Shown: positions 16,167 to 24,841 of the stretch, in pieces | How the letters are laid out: each line of letters opens with the position of its first letter | Numbering within the stretch: the first letter of the stretch is position 1 | Source of the DNA: JAXGXJ01 sp040772905 | Lineage (GTDB): Bacteria > Actinomycetota > Thermoleophilia > RBG-16-64-13 | Direction of reading: 5' to 3' | Length of the DNA stretch: 47,549 bases | NCBI GenBank assembly: GCA_040772905.1 | Contig: JAXGXJ010000016.1 | Span: 1-47,549 of the forward strand | Program-made: the position numbers and the translations under genes | The notes under the pieces: model-generated | Database searches by the model: none | What the model saw: the letters and a program-made list of their open reading frames with translations, nothing else | What the model was told of the DNA's origin: nothing

Positions 16167-17030
16167 CTAGCCTGCGGAGTTGATGTCTCGGGCGATTTCC
16201 TCGATACGCATACCGTATCCTGTCCCCGGAACAGCCCAGCGGCCATCGAGGTGGGTGAGCACCGACGCCGCGCCTCGGGGGGTGACCATGTCGAAGCGCG
16301 GATCCACTGCGCTGTTGGCCCAAGGCACGGGGCTCGACACATAGACATAGGCCACCATATGGGCCACGTGAGCCATGACACCGGCCTCGGCCGTCACGAA
16401 CGTCACGCCCGGCTCACCCCCACCTGTTGCCCCGATGCCGGCGTAGTTGTTCTGCTCCGGGTACACGCTTCCCCCGTACCTGCCGTAGCCGGTCTCGTGA
16501 AGCATCTGTGCCCACAGCAGGTCGGCGCGCAGTCCGGCCTCGGCACAGTAGCGGACATAGTACTCGGCGAGCACCGGCGCGGGCACGGTGAAGCGCGGAG
16601 AGGGGCAGACGCCCAAGAGGTACGATGCAAGCCGTTCGGGTGTACCGCTCCACACGCCCATGAGCGGCGTCTGCCCGTCGGTGAGCACCACGTCCGTCAC
16701 CGCCCCGTCCGGGGCCGGTGCAGAGGCCGTCACGTGCGGCGCAGCCGTAGCCCCCAGGGTGGTGGTGGGAGTCTCCACCGTCGCGGTGCTGTCCGTCGAT
16801 CGCCCCTGTTCGGCCATGATCCGGGCGTGTTTCGCCGCCGACTGGGCCCGTCTGATCTCGGACGGGCTCAGGGTCGGCTCTGTGGACAGCGAGACAGCCC
16901 CGGGGGGAACGGGCAGGAGGATGGCTGCGGTGGGTGCTGTAGAAGCGCCGCCGCCGCAACCTGAGGCGCACAGGCACGTCAGGGCCGCCGCGATCGACCA
17001 CATCAGCACGATGATCTTGTTGCGTCGCAT
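16167..17030 (-). CDS. Lipoprotein with glucosaminidase-type domain
   Basis: About 287 residues. The N-terminus MRRNKIIVLMWSIAAALTC carries a signal with cysteines near CASGCGGG, so a lipoprotein is likely. A low-complexity linker runs to about residue 115. The C-terminal domain resembles the endo-beta-N-acetylglucosaminidase family (glycoside hydrolase 73-like), with the catalytic-type glutamate in LLWAQMLHETGYGRYGG and NNYAGIGA. It probably trims peptidoglycan. The longer open frame to 17093 has an unnatural N-terminus; ATG 17030 is preferred, with GGGTGG upstream. It diverges from the MMPL gene. Confidence 0.75.
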   Translation of the reverse strand: MRRNKIIVLMWSIAAALTCLCASGCGGGASTAPTAAILLPVPPGAVSLSTEPTLSPSEIRRAQSAAKHARIMAEQGRSTDSTATVETPTTTLGATAAPHVTASAPAPDGAVTDVVLTDGQTPLMGVWSGTPERLASYLLGVCPSPRFTVPAPVLAEYYVRYCAEAGLRADLLWAQMLHETGYGRYGGSVYPEQNNYAGIGATGGGEPGVTFVTAEAGVMAHVAHMVAYVYVSSPVPWANSAVDPRFDMVTPRGAASVLTHLDGRWAVPGTGYGMRIEEIARDINSAG

Positions 17031-17194
17031 GTGTACCACCCCGGCGGCGGGACTTTCGTCGACCGGAACGCGTCGGTCCGCTGCCGCTGCCATCTAGCGT
17101 GAGGGTATCATCGGGTCGGCCGATCGATGGTGCCGGCGCGCTGCCGAGGGGGCGCAGTGCGGGCTCCGATCGCGGCCCACTTGAAGGAGGACTT

Positions 17195-19336
17195 GTGGCT
17201 TCATCTGCAGCATACACGTCGTCTGTGCGGCGCTGGGCGCGACCCCTGGCCGCTCTGGTGCTGGCTCTCGCCTGGATCGCGATCGCGGGGGTCGGCGGTC
17301 CCTACTTCGCGCGCATCGCCGAGGTGGCGACGAACGAGCAGGCGTCCTACCTGCCCAGCAGCGCCGAGTCGACCCAGGTGCAGCGGCGGCTGACCGAGTT
17401 CTACGGTGGCGACACCATCCCCGCCGTTGTGGTGGCCGAGCGGAGCGGTGGACTGACCGACGATGACCTCAGATGGTTGGGGGAGCAGTCCGAAGAGCTG
17501 CCGCGGCAGGTGGCGGCCGTCGTGGGGGGGACGTCGCCGTTCATCCCCTCAGACGATGGCGAGGCTGCTCAGATGTTCGTGCCCTTGTCGGCCGAGGAAG
17601 AGGTCCGGGGCGCTGTCGCCGACCTGCGCGCGGCGCTGGAGGGGGCTCCGGACGGTCTGGGGGTGTACGTCACGGGCGCGGCCGGGCTGACTGCAGATCT
17701 CAGCAACGGGTTCGCCGGCGTGGACGGTCTGCTGCTGCTGGTGGCGGTCTTGGCCGTGTTCGTCATCTTGGTCGTGGTCTATCGCTCTCCGCTGCTGCCG
17801 GTGTTGGTGTTGCTCGTGGCCATGAGCGCGTTGTGCGCAGCTGTGCTGCTGAACTTCTATCTGGCCAGGGCGGGTGTCTTCAAGATCAACGGCCAGGTGC
17901 AGGGGATCCTGTTCATCCTGGTGATCGGGGCGGCGACCGACTACTCGCTTCTCTACGTGTCTCGCTTCCGAGAGGCGTTGCGTGGCGATGACTCGGCTTG
18001 GAAGGCGACCAGGATGGCCTGGAAGGGGTCGGTGGAGGCGATCGTGGCCTCGGGAGGCACCGTCATCGCCGGACTGTTGTGTCTGCTCCTGTCCGACCTC
18101 GCTTCGAACAAGGCTCTGGGACCGGTGGCGGCGCTGGGCATCGTGTTCGCCGTGTTGGCCGCGCTGACCTTCCTGCCCGCCGTGTTGCTCCTGGCCGGTC
18201 GCGCCGCGTTCTGGCCGCGTCGTCTGCGGAGGAGCGATGGTCAGACCGTCGCAGGCGCCGGGGGTGTCTGGATGCGGATCGCCGCGACGGTGCACAGAAG
18301 AGCTCGGCTCATGTGGGTGGTAGTGGGCATCCTCCTGGCACTGGGCTGCGTAGGGCTTGTGGGTCTCGATGCCAGTGGGGTCCCGGCAAGCGATCTGGTG
18401 ATCGGGGGATCGTCGTCTCGTGATGGCCAGAACGTCCTGGCTGCTCATTTCCCCGGCGGCTCGGGCCAGCCGCTGCAAGTGATCGTCCCCCAGGCCAAGC
18501 TGAACGATGCGGCCGAGGTCGCTTTGCGCGACAGCCGGGTGAGTAGTGTATCCGTCGTCTCGGGCGATTCACCCAGCGGCTCCATCCCCATCCCCATCCC
18601 CACGCAGGGGCCGTTCGCCCAGGCGACTCCTACCGTGGCCGGTGGCGACGTGATGCTGCAGTTCACTCTGGTCGACAAGGCCGACTCCTTGGAGGCGGAG
18701 CAGGTGGTGGTCGATATGCGGACCGCTTTGCGCTCTGTCGATCCCTCCATCGTGATAGGAGGGGCCACGGCGCTCGACCTCGACACCAATATCACCAGCA
18801 CTCGCGACCGCAACCTCATCATCCCCGTGGTGCTCGCGGTGATCACCATCATCCTGATGATCCTGCTGCGCAGCATCGTGGCGCCGCTGGTGTTGATGGT
18901 GACGACGGTGCTGAGCTTCGGTACCGCGCTTGGTGTCTCCAGCCTCATCTTCAATCATCTGTTCGACTTCCCCGGTGCCGACCCGTCGGTGCCGCTCTAT
19001 GGGTTCGTGTTCCTGGTGGCCCTCGGCATCGACTACAACATCTTCCTCATGACGCGCGTGCGCGAGGAGTCGCTTCGACACGGTACTCAGCAGGGTGTGT
19101 TGCGCGGGTTGGTGGTGACCGGCGGTGTGATCACCTCGGCGGGCATCGTGTTGGCGGCGACGTTCGTCGCGCTGGCGGTCATACCCATATTGTTCTTGGC
19201 CCAACTGGCCGTCATCGTGGCCTTCGGGGTGCTTCTGGACGCCTTGGTGGTGCGGGCGCTGTTCGTCCCTGCCCTGGTACACGACATAGGCGACAGGGTG
19301 TGGTGGCCTGTGCGACTAGAGCGGCCAGACGAGTAG
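17195..19336 (+). CDS. MMPL/RND family membrane transporter
   Basis: About 713 residues with the RND layout: one helix, a large extracytoplasmic loop (about 35-165), a block of five to six helices, then a repeat of the same plan in the second half. Signatures are IGAATDYSLLYVSRFREAL in the first half and VALGIDYNIFLMTRVREE in the second, the conserved (A/G)xDYxxF motif that carries proton-relay aspartates. MMPL proteins export lipids or hydrophobic compounds. The frame is open to 17099, but GTG 17195 follows AAGGAGG directly and begins the natural N-terminus. It overlaps the SLC13 gene tail to tail by 21 bases. Confidence 0.88.
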   Translation: MASSAAYTSSVRRWARPLAALVLALAWIAIAGVGGPYFARIAEVATNEQASYLPSSAESTQVQRRLTEFYGGDTIPAVVVAERSGGLTDDDLRWLGEQSEELPRQVAAVVGGTSPFIPSDDGEAAQMFVPLSAEEEVRGAVADLRAALEGAPDGLGVYVTGAAGLTADLSNGFAGVDGLLLLVAVLAVFVILVVVYRSPLLPVLVLLVAMSALCAAVLLNFYLARAGVFKINGQVQGILFILVIGAATDYSLLYVSRFREALRGDDSAWKATRMAWKGSVEAIVASGGTVIAGLLCLLLSDLASNKALGPVAALGIVFAVLAALTFLPAVLLLAGRAAFWPRRLRRSDGQTVAGAGGVWMRIAATVHRRARLMWVVVGILLALGCVGLVGLDASGVPASDLVIGGSSSRDGQNVLAAHFPGGSGQPLQVIVPQAKLNDAAEVALRDSRVSSVSVVSGDSPSGSIPIPIPTQGPFAQATPTVAGGDVMLQFTLVDKADSLEAEQVVVDMRTALRSVDPSIVIGGATALDLDTNITSTRDRNLIIPVVLAVITIILMILLRSIVAPLVLMVTTVLSFGTALGVSSLIFNHLFDFPGADPSVPLYGFVFLVALGIDYNIFLMTRVREESLRHGTQQGVLRGLVVTGGVITSAGIVLAATFVALAVIPILFLAQLAVIVAFGVLLDALVVRALFVPALVHDIGDRVWWPVRLERPDE

Positions 19337-21154
19337 TATCAAGGGGATCGACACCGCGATCACCACGACGCTGAGCGGCAGCCCCATCCGCCAGTAGTCT
19401 CCGAAGCGATAGCCCCCGGGAGCCATGACCAGCATGTTGGATTGGTGCCCGATGGGAGTGAGGAACGCGCTCGAGGCTCCGACAGCCACAGCCATGAGGA
19501 ACGGATCGGCCGACACACCCATGCCTTCGGCCAAGGCCAGCGCCACCGGGGCCGCCAGCACCGCGGCTGCAGCGTTGTTCACCACATTGGAGAGGAGCAT
19601 GACGGCCACCATGAGGATGGCCATGGTGACGACGCTCGGCACAGACCGCCCGACAGTGAGCAGGCCGTCGGCGATGAGCTGAGTGCCTCCCGTCGCCTCC
19701 AAGGCTTGACCGACGGGCAGCATGGCCGCCAAGAGGACGATGATGGGCCAGTCAACGCTCTTGTAGACATCACGCAAGGGGACCAGCCCCGCGAGCACCA
19801 TGACCACGACTGCGGCCATGAGCCCCACTGCCGCGGGGACGAGGTCCAGGGCAACGGCCGCCAGGGCGATGATGAAGAGCACGCCGGCCAGAAGGATCTT
19901 GCGCGGTCGACCTATGTCGAGGCGTCGAGAGGCGAGCGGCAGGCAACCCAGCACCTTGAGCGTCGCCTGCAGTTCGTCTTCCCGTGCTTGGACCAGGAGC
20001 ACGTCTCCGGCGATGAAACGGGTGCGTCCCAACTCTTGGTGCAGTCTGTGGCCTCTGCGGGCCATGGCGAGCACGTTGAGGCCGTAGCGCTCGCGCAACT
20101 GCAGCCGGCTGGGAGTGGTCCCGATGAGGAGCGAACCAGGCGCGACGACGACCTCGGCCAGAGTAAGGTCGCGCGTATCTCGGTCGCCGTTGCTCCTCTC
20201 GTCATCTCCTCGCTCGCTGGCGGGACTCTCGTCGCCGGACGATCCGTCGTCCTCCTCGGCTTTCCCGGCCATCTCCAAGTCGGTGACGTCCAGTAGGGCT
20301 TTCAGGCCGTCGGTCTCGGCCTCCACTGTCAGGACATCGCCGGGCTGCAGGACCTCGTAGGTGGAGGGCATCTCCCAGCGCCGCTCGCCACGCTGGAGGG
20401 CGATAACCAGGACGTCGGCCTCATCCTCCACCTTGGCCATGAGTTCGTAGATGGTCTTCTTCGCCGATTCAGAGTCCTCCGGCACCACGACCTCGGCCAT
20501 GTAGTCCTCTATCTCGAAGAGATCCTTCGAGACGCTGTCACGCTCACGCTTGGGCATCAGCCGCCATCCGACGAACGCGATGAACACCACTCCCACCACC
20601 ACCACGCCGATGCCCACGGGCGTGAAGTCGAACATGCGAAAAGGAGCCGCGCCGGCTTGAGCCCGATATTCGGCGATGATGATGTTGGGCGGGGTGCCGA
20701 TCATGGTGAGCATGCCCCCCAACAAGGACCCGAAGGCCAGGGGCATCAAGAGGAGCGAGGGAGACCGCCCCGACCGGCGGGCCATGGAGATGGCCACGGG
20801 CATGAGCAGCGCAAGTGCTCCCACGTTGTTCATGAACGCTGAGCAGATCGCGACCAAGCCGGTCAACGTGGCCACCTGCACCCAGGACCGGTCTCCCACC
20901 CGGTTCAAGAGCCTGGACACCGCGTCTACCACGCCCGCGTTGGAGAGCGCCTGGCTGATGATGAGCACCGCGGCCACCGTGACCACGGCGGGGTGGCCCA
21001 GGCCCATGAACACCTGGCCGGCCGGCACGTAGCCGGCGATGGTCAGGACCAAGAGCGCCCCGAGCGCCACCAGGTCGTAACGCCAGCGGTTCCAGATGAA
21101 CAGTCCCAGCGTCGCCGCCAGGACAGAGAACACGACTATCTGGCCGGTGCTCAT
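19316..21154 (-). CDS. SLC13-type anion permease with two RCK_C domains
   Basis: 612-residue membrane transporter of the divalent-anion:sodium symporter / CitT-like group. Helices occupy residues 1-200 and 410-612. Between them are two TrkA-C (RCK_C) domains, at about 215-290 and 325-405, separated by an acidic low-complexity stretch near 300-325. The pairs NNVGALALLMPVAI and NVVNNAAAAVLAAPVALALA match the two SNT-like ion-binding hairpins of the family. Such proteins usually move sulfate, phosphate or dicarboxylates. No neighbour reveals the substrate. The ATG start is at 21154. Confidence 0.85.
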   Translation of the reverse strand: MSTGQIVVFSVLAATLGLFIWNRWRYDLVALGALLVLTIAGYVPAGQVFMGLGHPAVVTVAAVLIISQALSNAGVVDAVSRLLNRVGDRSWVQVATLTGLVAICSAFMNNVGALALLMPVAISMARRSGRSPSLLLMPLAFGSLLGGMLTMIGTPPNIIIAEYRAQAGAAPFRMFDFTPVGIGVVVVGVVFIAFVGWRLMPKRERDSVSKDLFEIEDYMAEVVVPEDSESAKKTIYELMAKVEDEADVLVIALQRGERRWEMPSTYEVLQPGDVLTVEAETDGLKALLDVTDLEMAGKAEEDDGSSGDESPASERGDDERSNGDRDTRDLTLAEVVVAPGSLLIGTTPSRLQLRERYGLNVLAMARRGHRLHQELGRTRFIAGDVLLVQAREDELQATLKVLGCLPLASRRLDIGRPRKILLAGVLFIIALAAVALDLVPAAVGLMAAVVVMVLAGLVPLRDVYKSVDWPIIVLLAAMLPVGQALEATGGTQLIADGLLTVGRSVPSVVTMAILMVAVMLLSNVVNNAAAAVLAAPVALALAEGMGVSADPFLMAVAVGASSAFLTPIGHQSNMLVMAPGGYRFGDYWRMGLPLSVVVIAVSIPLILLVWPL

Positions 21155-21293
21155 GGTTCACTCAACGTCGCGGGTCTCCGGGTGTGACCTCTGGACGCCG
21201 GCCGGACGGCCGGTGATGTCGTTCGTACCTGAGATTAGAGCCGGCCCGAAGAAAGCGCAATACGGGACCATCGGCTGAGCTCGATGCTGTGGG

Positions 21294-21833
21294 TCAGAAG
21301 TCTATCCCCGCCTGGGCCAGCATGCCGCTATCGAAGGGATGGCGCACCTTCACCATCTCGGTGACGCTGTCTGCTGCCTCCACAAGGAGCTTCGGCGCAC
21401 GCCGCCCGGTGAGGATCACGTTCACGTGTGGGGCGCGGTCGCCGATGGCGGCGGTCACCTCTCGGACGTCGATCCAGTCGAAGCTGATGGGGAGGGTGAT
21501 CTCATCGAGCACCAACAGCCGGTAGTCGCCTTTGCGAAGCTCTTCGGCGGCGCGCGCCCAGGTGGCGCGCGCGAGGTCGCGGGATCTTCCGGGGTGGGGA
21601 TGGCGGACGAAACCGTCGCCGCCCTTGAGCCACTCCACACCCAGGTAGCGGAACATGCGCTCTTCTCCTGTCTCCCAAGAGTCAGACTTGAGGAACTGTA
21701 TGACACCCACCCGCCATCCTTGCGCAAGGGCGCGCATGATGACGCCGAACGCAGCGGTGGACTTGCCCTTGCCGTCGCCCGTGTTGAGGAGTACCAGGGA
21801 ATCGTGAGTGGGAGTGTGCATCTGTTCAGCCAT
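21294..21833 (-). CDS. cobA: Corrinoid adenosyltransferase (CobA/CobO/BtuR type)
   Basis: 179-residue ATP:cob(I)alamin adenosyltransferase that makes the 5'-deoxyadenosyl bond of coenzyme B12. The P-loop TGDGKGKST is at residues 18-26, followed by VGVIQFLKSD, the HPHPG-like segment and LLVLDEITLPISFDWIDV, with ILTGRRAPKLLVEAAD near the end. Full length for the family. The frame is open up to 21929, but ATG 21833 is the natural start: GGAGG lies 7 bases upstream, separated only by seven T residues. Expression is under the cobalamin riboswitch described next. Confidence 0.95.
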   Translation of the reverse strand: MAEQMHTPTHDSLVLLNTGDGKGKSTAAFGVIMRALAQGWRVGVIQFLKSDSWETGEERMFRYLGVEWLKGGDGFVRHPHPGRSRDLARATWARAAEELRKGDYRLLVLDEITLPISFDWIDVREVTAAIGDRAPHVNVILTGRRAPKLLVEAADSVTEMVKVRHPFDSGMLAQAGIDF

Positions 21834-21858
21834 AAAAAAACCTCCGCATGAGCGGAGG
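21834..21858 (-). terminator. Riboswitch expression-platform hairpin covering the cobA ribosome-binding site
   Basis: On the minus strand CCTCCGC, loop TCAT and GCGGAGG are followed by seven T and then the ATG of cobA. It is an intrinsic terminator by shape, and its 3' arm is the Shine-Dalgarno sequence. When formed it should both stop transcription and hide the ribosome-binding site. Confidence 0.8.
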
Positions 21859-21886
21859 GAGGTGGTCTGGTGACGGCGTGTCACCC

Positions 21887-22050
21887 GAACCGCCCCTCCT
21901 CCGAGGGCCGCATTCGTTCGGTATGACACAGGCGACCTGGCTAGCCCATGAGGGCATCACAGTTGCGGGACAGCACCGGGATCTCACCGGCTTTCGCTGC
22001 TGCCATACCGGCCGGGTGGCTGCATCCGCCCGGCGCTCCCATGATAGCGA
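21887..22050 (-). promoter_or_regulatory. Cobalamin riboswitch
   Basis: Read on the minus strand, the leader of cobA contains GCCGGTGAGATCCCGGTGCT, then GTCCCGCAACTGTGA, then AGCCAGGTCGCCTG, in the order of the conserved cobalamin aptamer core. GGTATG (22009-22004) pairs with CATACC (21925-21920) to close the core. Outer boundaries are estimates. High cobalamin should repress cobA through the downstream hairpin at 21834-21858. Confidence 0.9.
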
Positions 22051-22103
22051 GGGGGGACGGGGCTCGCAAGCGGAGAGAGCCCAGCCTCACGCCCCGGGCA
22101 TGC

Positions 22104-22403
22104 TCACGGCTTGTAGCACTCGCCGGGGATGGGTACCTCCGGCCAGTCCACAGTCTCCTCCTTGTAGAGTTCCCTGTAGGCGTCCCAGGCGTGGAGACTG
22201 TGCATGGCGATGTTCGCGTCGAGGATGCAGTCGTCGTAGGCACAGCGCAGCTTCTCCTCCAACGCATCGTCGATGATGCAGTCGCCTTGGTGCATGGCCC
22301 GGCCGCATGAGGGGCAGTACACGAAGGCGTCGTCCGAGGTGTCCTCGGTCACACTGTGAGAGGCCTTCTCGGGTTGTGCGAGTTCGCGGAGACGTCTTGG
22401 CAT
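22104..22403 (-). CDS. Small zinc-ribbon-like protein
   Basis: 99-residue soluble protein with C30xxC33, C42, C54 and C59 in CPSCGRAMHQGDC and RCAYDDC, probably a structural zinc site. The C-terminal third is helical and ends in PIPGECYKP. The family is not recognised. ATG 22403 follows GGAAGGA; the longer frame upstream overlaps the flavodoxin gene and is not real. It lies upstream of the cobalamin riboswitch on the same strand, 97 bases after the flavodoxin gene. Confidence 0.65.
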   Translation of the reverse strand: MPRRLRELAQPEKASHSVTEDTSDDAFVYCPSCGRAMHQGDCIIDDALEEKLRCAYDDCILDANIAMHSLHAWDAYRELYKEETVDWPEVPIPGECYKP

Positions 22404-22500
22404 GGCGGGTCCTTCCCTCAGGTCGCTCAAGTTGACGCCGCCGGGCCGCGGCGGGTCGTCGGTACACGCTCTGTTACTTCCCCGTTCGTCTCCTGTGCAT

Positions 22501-23076
22501 TCATGCGCCGGTGCCGTTGCGCAGGCGCGAGGCCAGCAGGCGGGCCCTGCTCTCGATGCCCTTGAGGTCGCGTTCGGTGGGAAGACCACGTATGTCCCCC
22601 ATCCTACCCAGGGTGCTCGCCTCCAGGTCTCCGTGGAACTCGGCCAACACATACCATTCGTCCAGCACCGAGAAGCCGAGGTGCTCAAAGAACTGGCCCG
22701 CGTACTTGCCCGCGGGAACGGCCTCTCTGATGCCGGTGTGCGGACCGGAGTAGGTGCAGAAGATCAGGGCATGTTTGCCGGGCACAGATGGTGCGTAGGG
22801 GATGACGCGACCCTCGGCCCGGTAGTGGGCGAACCGCCTCCTGAGGAAGTCGTCCACGGGCTTGGGCGGATGCCAGTTATATGATGGAAAGCCCACACAC
22901 ACCAGGTCGTATGCGAAGAAGTCCAGATCGCCTGCTTCCTTGACCCGCAGCAGATCGACGTCCAGCCCTCCCGCCGCGAGTCCCGCGTGGATGCGGACCG
23001 CTACCTTCTCGGTGTTGCCGGTGTGCGACCAGTACAGCACGACAGCTCTTCTCATGGCGCTCTCACTCAATCCCAT
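22501..23076 (-). CDS. Flavodoxin family protein
   Basis: 191-residue FMN-binding protein. The phosphate-binding loop SHTGNTEKVA lies near residue 17, followed by VCVGFPSYNWHPPKPVDDFL and a second loop CTYSGPHTG that can contact the isoalloxazine ring. Longer than simple electron-carrier flavodoxins (about 145 residues), so it may be an FMN-dependent reductase or protein partner. Two in-frame ATGs are possible (23076, and 23055 directly before the domain). The first has GGGAGAG 8 bases upstream. Confidence 0.85.
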   Translation of the reverse strand: MGLSESAMRRAVVLYWSHTGNTEKVAVRIHAGLAAGGLDVDLLRVKEAGDLDFFAYDLVCVGFPSYNWHPPKPVDDFLRRRFAHYRAEGRVIPYAPSVPGKHALIFCTYSGPHTGIREAVPAGKYAGQFFEHLGFSVLDEWYVLAEFHGDLEASTLGRMGDIRGLPTERDLKGIESRARLLASRLRNGTGA

Positions 23077-23149
23077 GCTCGCATCTCTCCCGTTTAGATT
23101 CTCCTCGGCCCGGCCAGGCCTCGGCGGGGCTTCGAACGGAGATCCAATA

Positions 23150-23172
23150 GTACGACTCTCGGTACGACTCTT
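23150..23172. repeat. Direct repeat with 12-bp period
   Basis: GTACGACTCT occurs at 23150-23159 and again at 23162-23171, between the divergent flavodoxin and cupin-like genes. The spacing suggests two sites on nearly the same DNA face, a possible activator or repressor site. Confidence 0.45.
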
Positions 23173-23208
23173 CAGCGAAGCGCGGGAACGCCGCTCCCCG
23201 TGGTGAGT

Positions 23209-23237
23209 TTGAAAACATCTCGCCGGGCATTTACAAT
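23209..23237 (+). promoter_or_regulatory. Sigma70-type promoter of the cupin-like gene
   Basis: TTGAAA (23209-23214), 17 bases, TACAAT (23232-23237). Transcription would begin about 40 bases before the start codon. Confidence 0.65.
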
Positions 23238-23286
23238 GGCATAACAGTTAAGAGACCTTAATCTTTTTCCCTGGGAAAGGATGCCG

Positions 23287-23748
23287 ATGGAGAACTCACA
23301 GTATGCAAAACACGTGATCAAAGAACCCTGGCAGACCTTCGACAGAGATGGCAGGAAGGTCTTCGAGGGCTTCTTCTGTACGCCGCAGGAACTCAACACC
23401 AGTTGCCAGTACCTGTATTCCATCGTCAAAAGGGAACACGTCAACGAGGCCACCCCGCACGTCCATCAATTCCCTGTGGTGATGAACTTCTTCGGCACCG
23501 ATCCCGAGAACATCCGCGATTTCGATGCCGAGATCTGGTTCTATCTTGGGGGAGAGCGGCAGGTCATCACCACTCCCGCCACCATCTCCATCCCAGCGGG
23601 ACTGCCGCATTGCCCGCTGATCTTCAAGCGCGTGGGCAAGCCTGTCGCCTGGGTGGAGATCATGCTCACCGACGGCTACGAGCGCGAAGAAGTGGACATC
23701 CCCCTCACCCCCGATCCGGGGAAGCTGACTCCGAGTTTCGGACACTAG
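23287..23748 (+). CDS. Cupin-like beta-barrel protein
   Basis: About 153 residues. The segment EATPHVHQFPVVMNFFG, with two histidines, and later ATISIPAGLPHCPLIFKRVGKPVAWVEIML fit a metal-binding cupin fold. No enzyme family recognised. ATG 23281 touches the GGGAAAGG ribosome-binding site, while ATG 23287 has a 6-base spacing and is preferred. The gene has its own promoter and a strong terminator, so it is expressed alone. Confidence 0.65.
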   Translation: MENSQYAKHVIKEPWQTFDRDGRKVFEGFFCTPQELNTSCQYLYSIVKREHVNEATPHVHQFPVVMNFFGTDPENIRDFDAEIWFYLGGERQVITTPATISIPAGLPHCPLIFKRVGKPVAWVEIMLTDGYEREEVDIPLTPDPGKLTPSFGH

Positions 23749-23778
23749 GTCGCCGACGCGGCTGTGCAGAACAGGCTG

Positions 23779-23817
23779 GGCCAGAGGCCTCCGATCTGTG
23801 ATCGGAGGCCTCTGGCC
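23779..23817. terminator. Bidirectional terminator hairpin
   Basis: Perfect 18-bp inverted repeat (23779-23796 and 23800-23817) with a 3-base loop between two convergent genes. The stop codon of the CDF gene begins directly beside it. No T-run on either side. Confidence 0.75.
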
Positions 23818-24798
23818 TCATCGGGCCTGGGTCTTGCCCGGCGCGGAGCGCACCGGGTCGAGGTGCACGGACACACAGTCGACCTCGGGTAGCTCCAACA
23901 GGCTGAGGCGCACGCGCTGCTCCACGTCGTGCACGGTCTCGAAGCTCTCGTTGGAGTCGATCTCCAGATGGAGGCTCACCTGCAGATCGGGGCCGTTGAA
24001 GTACACCTTGACGTCGTGGACGGCATGCACCAGGTCGGGTGCGCACGCGATCTCCCGGATCTTCTCTGTCACATCGGCCGGTGCGGCCCGGCCTATGATG
24101 TAACCCACGTTCTCAGACAGTATCTCGTACGCGGTGTGCGCAACGAATGCCGACACCACCAGACTGAACACCGGGTCGGCCAGTCTCCAGCCGAGCATCG
24201 TGCCCCCGTAGCCGGCCAGCGCGGCCGCCGTCGCGAGGACGTCCGCCGCGGCATCCCTCCCCGCAGCCGCCACCGCAGGCGAATGGATCTGGCGGGCGTT
24301 ACTGCGGGCCCGCCAGGCCACGTATCCCTTGACCGCCATGGCGCCCACCAAGACCGCGATCGTCCAGTGGTTGCTTTCCACCGTCTCCGGTTCGCGCAGG
24401 CCCCCTATGCCGCGTATGACCAACTGATAGGCCACGATGGCCACAGCCACGCCGATGACCAAGCTTATGAGCGGCTCCAGCCGGCGGTGTCCCTCGGGGT
24501 GACCCGGGTCGGCCGGCCTGAGAGAGAAGCGCATACCCACTACCAGCACGATGCTGTAGGCCGAGTCGCTGAGTGAGTTGAGCGCGTCGGCGGTGATGGC
24601 CAAGCTGCCCGTCAGTATGCCGACGACACCCTTGCCCAGCGCCAGCAGGACGTTGAGCGCCAGGTTGAGCAAAGTGAACCGTCGAGAGACCGAGCGTTTG
24701 ATCGCCAGGCTCTCGAGGCGCCTCGCTTCTACCAGATCGTCGTCGCGCAGGGATGGTACCTCGGGTTGTTCCTCCTCGCTGTGACCCTCAGGTTCCAT
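23818..24798 (-). CDS. Cation diffusion facilitator family metal exporter
   Basis: 326 residues: about six transmembrane helices (roughly 40-235), then a cytoplasmic metal-binding domain (about 235-315, IREIACAPDLVHAVHDVKVYFNG). The helix 2 motif is ADALNSLSD and the helix 5 motif GRDAAADVL, so the intramembrane site is NxxxD plus DxxxD instead of the HxxxD of zinc exporters. That pattern is known from manganese/iron-type CDFs, so Mn(II) or Fe(II) export is the best guess. ATG start at 24798; it stands alone between a terminator and the helix-hairpin-helix gene. Confidence 0.88.
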   Translation of the reverse strand: MEPEGHSEEEQPEVPSLRDDDLVEARRLESLAIKRSVSRRFTLLNLALNVLLALGKGVVGILTGSLAITADALNSLSDSAYSIVLVVGMRFSLRPADPGHPEGHRRLEPLISLVIGVAVAIVAYQLVIRGIGGLREPETVESNHWTIAVLVGAMAVKGYVAWRARSNARQIHSPAVAAAGRDAAADVLATAAALAGYGGTMLGWRLADPVFSLVVSAFVAHTAYEILSENVGYIIGRAAPADVTEKIREIACAPDLVHAVHDVKVYFNGPDLQVSLHLEIDSNESFETVHDVEQRVRLSLLELPEVDCVSVHLDPVRSAPGKTQAR

Positions 24799-24841
24799 AT
24801 GCTCGTATCACCGTTGCGGTCGTCTCACGGCGGCGCCCGCG

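Noticed and set aside
21198..21213. Terminator after cobA (CCGGCC/GGCCGG hairpin)
   Set aside because: Stem is only 6-7 bp with a minimal loop and no T-run; it may be chance in GC-rich DNA.
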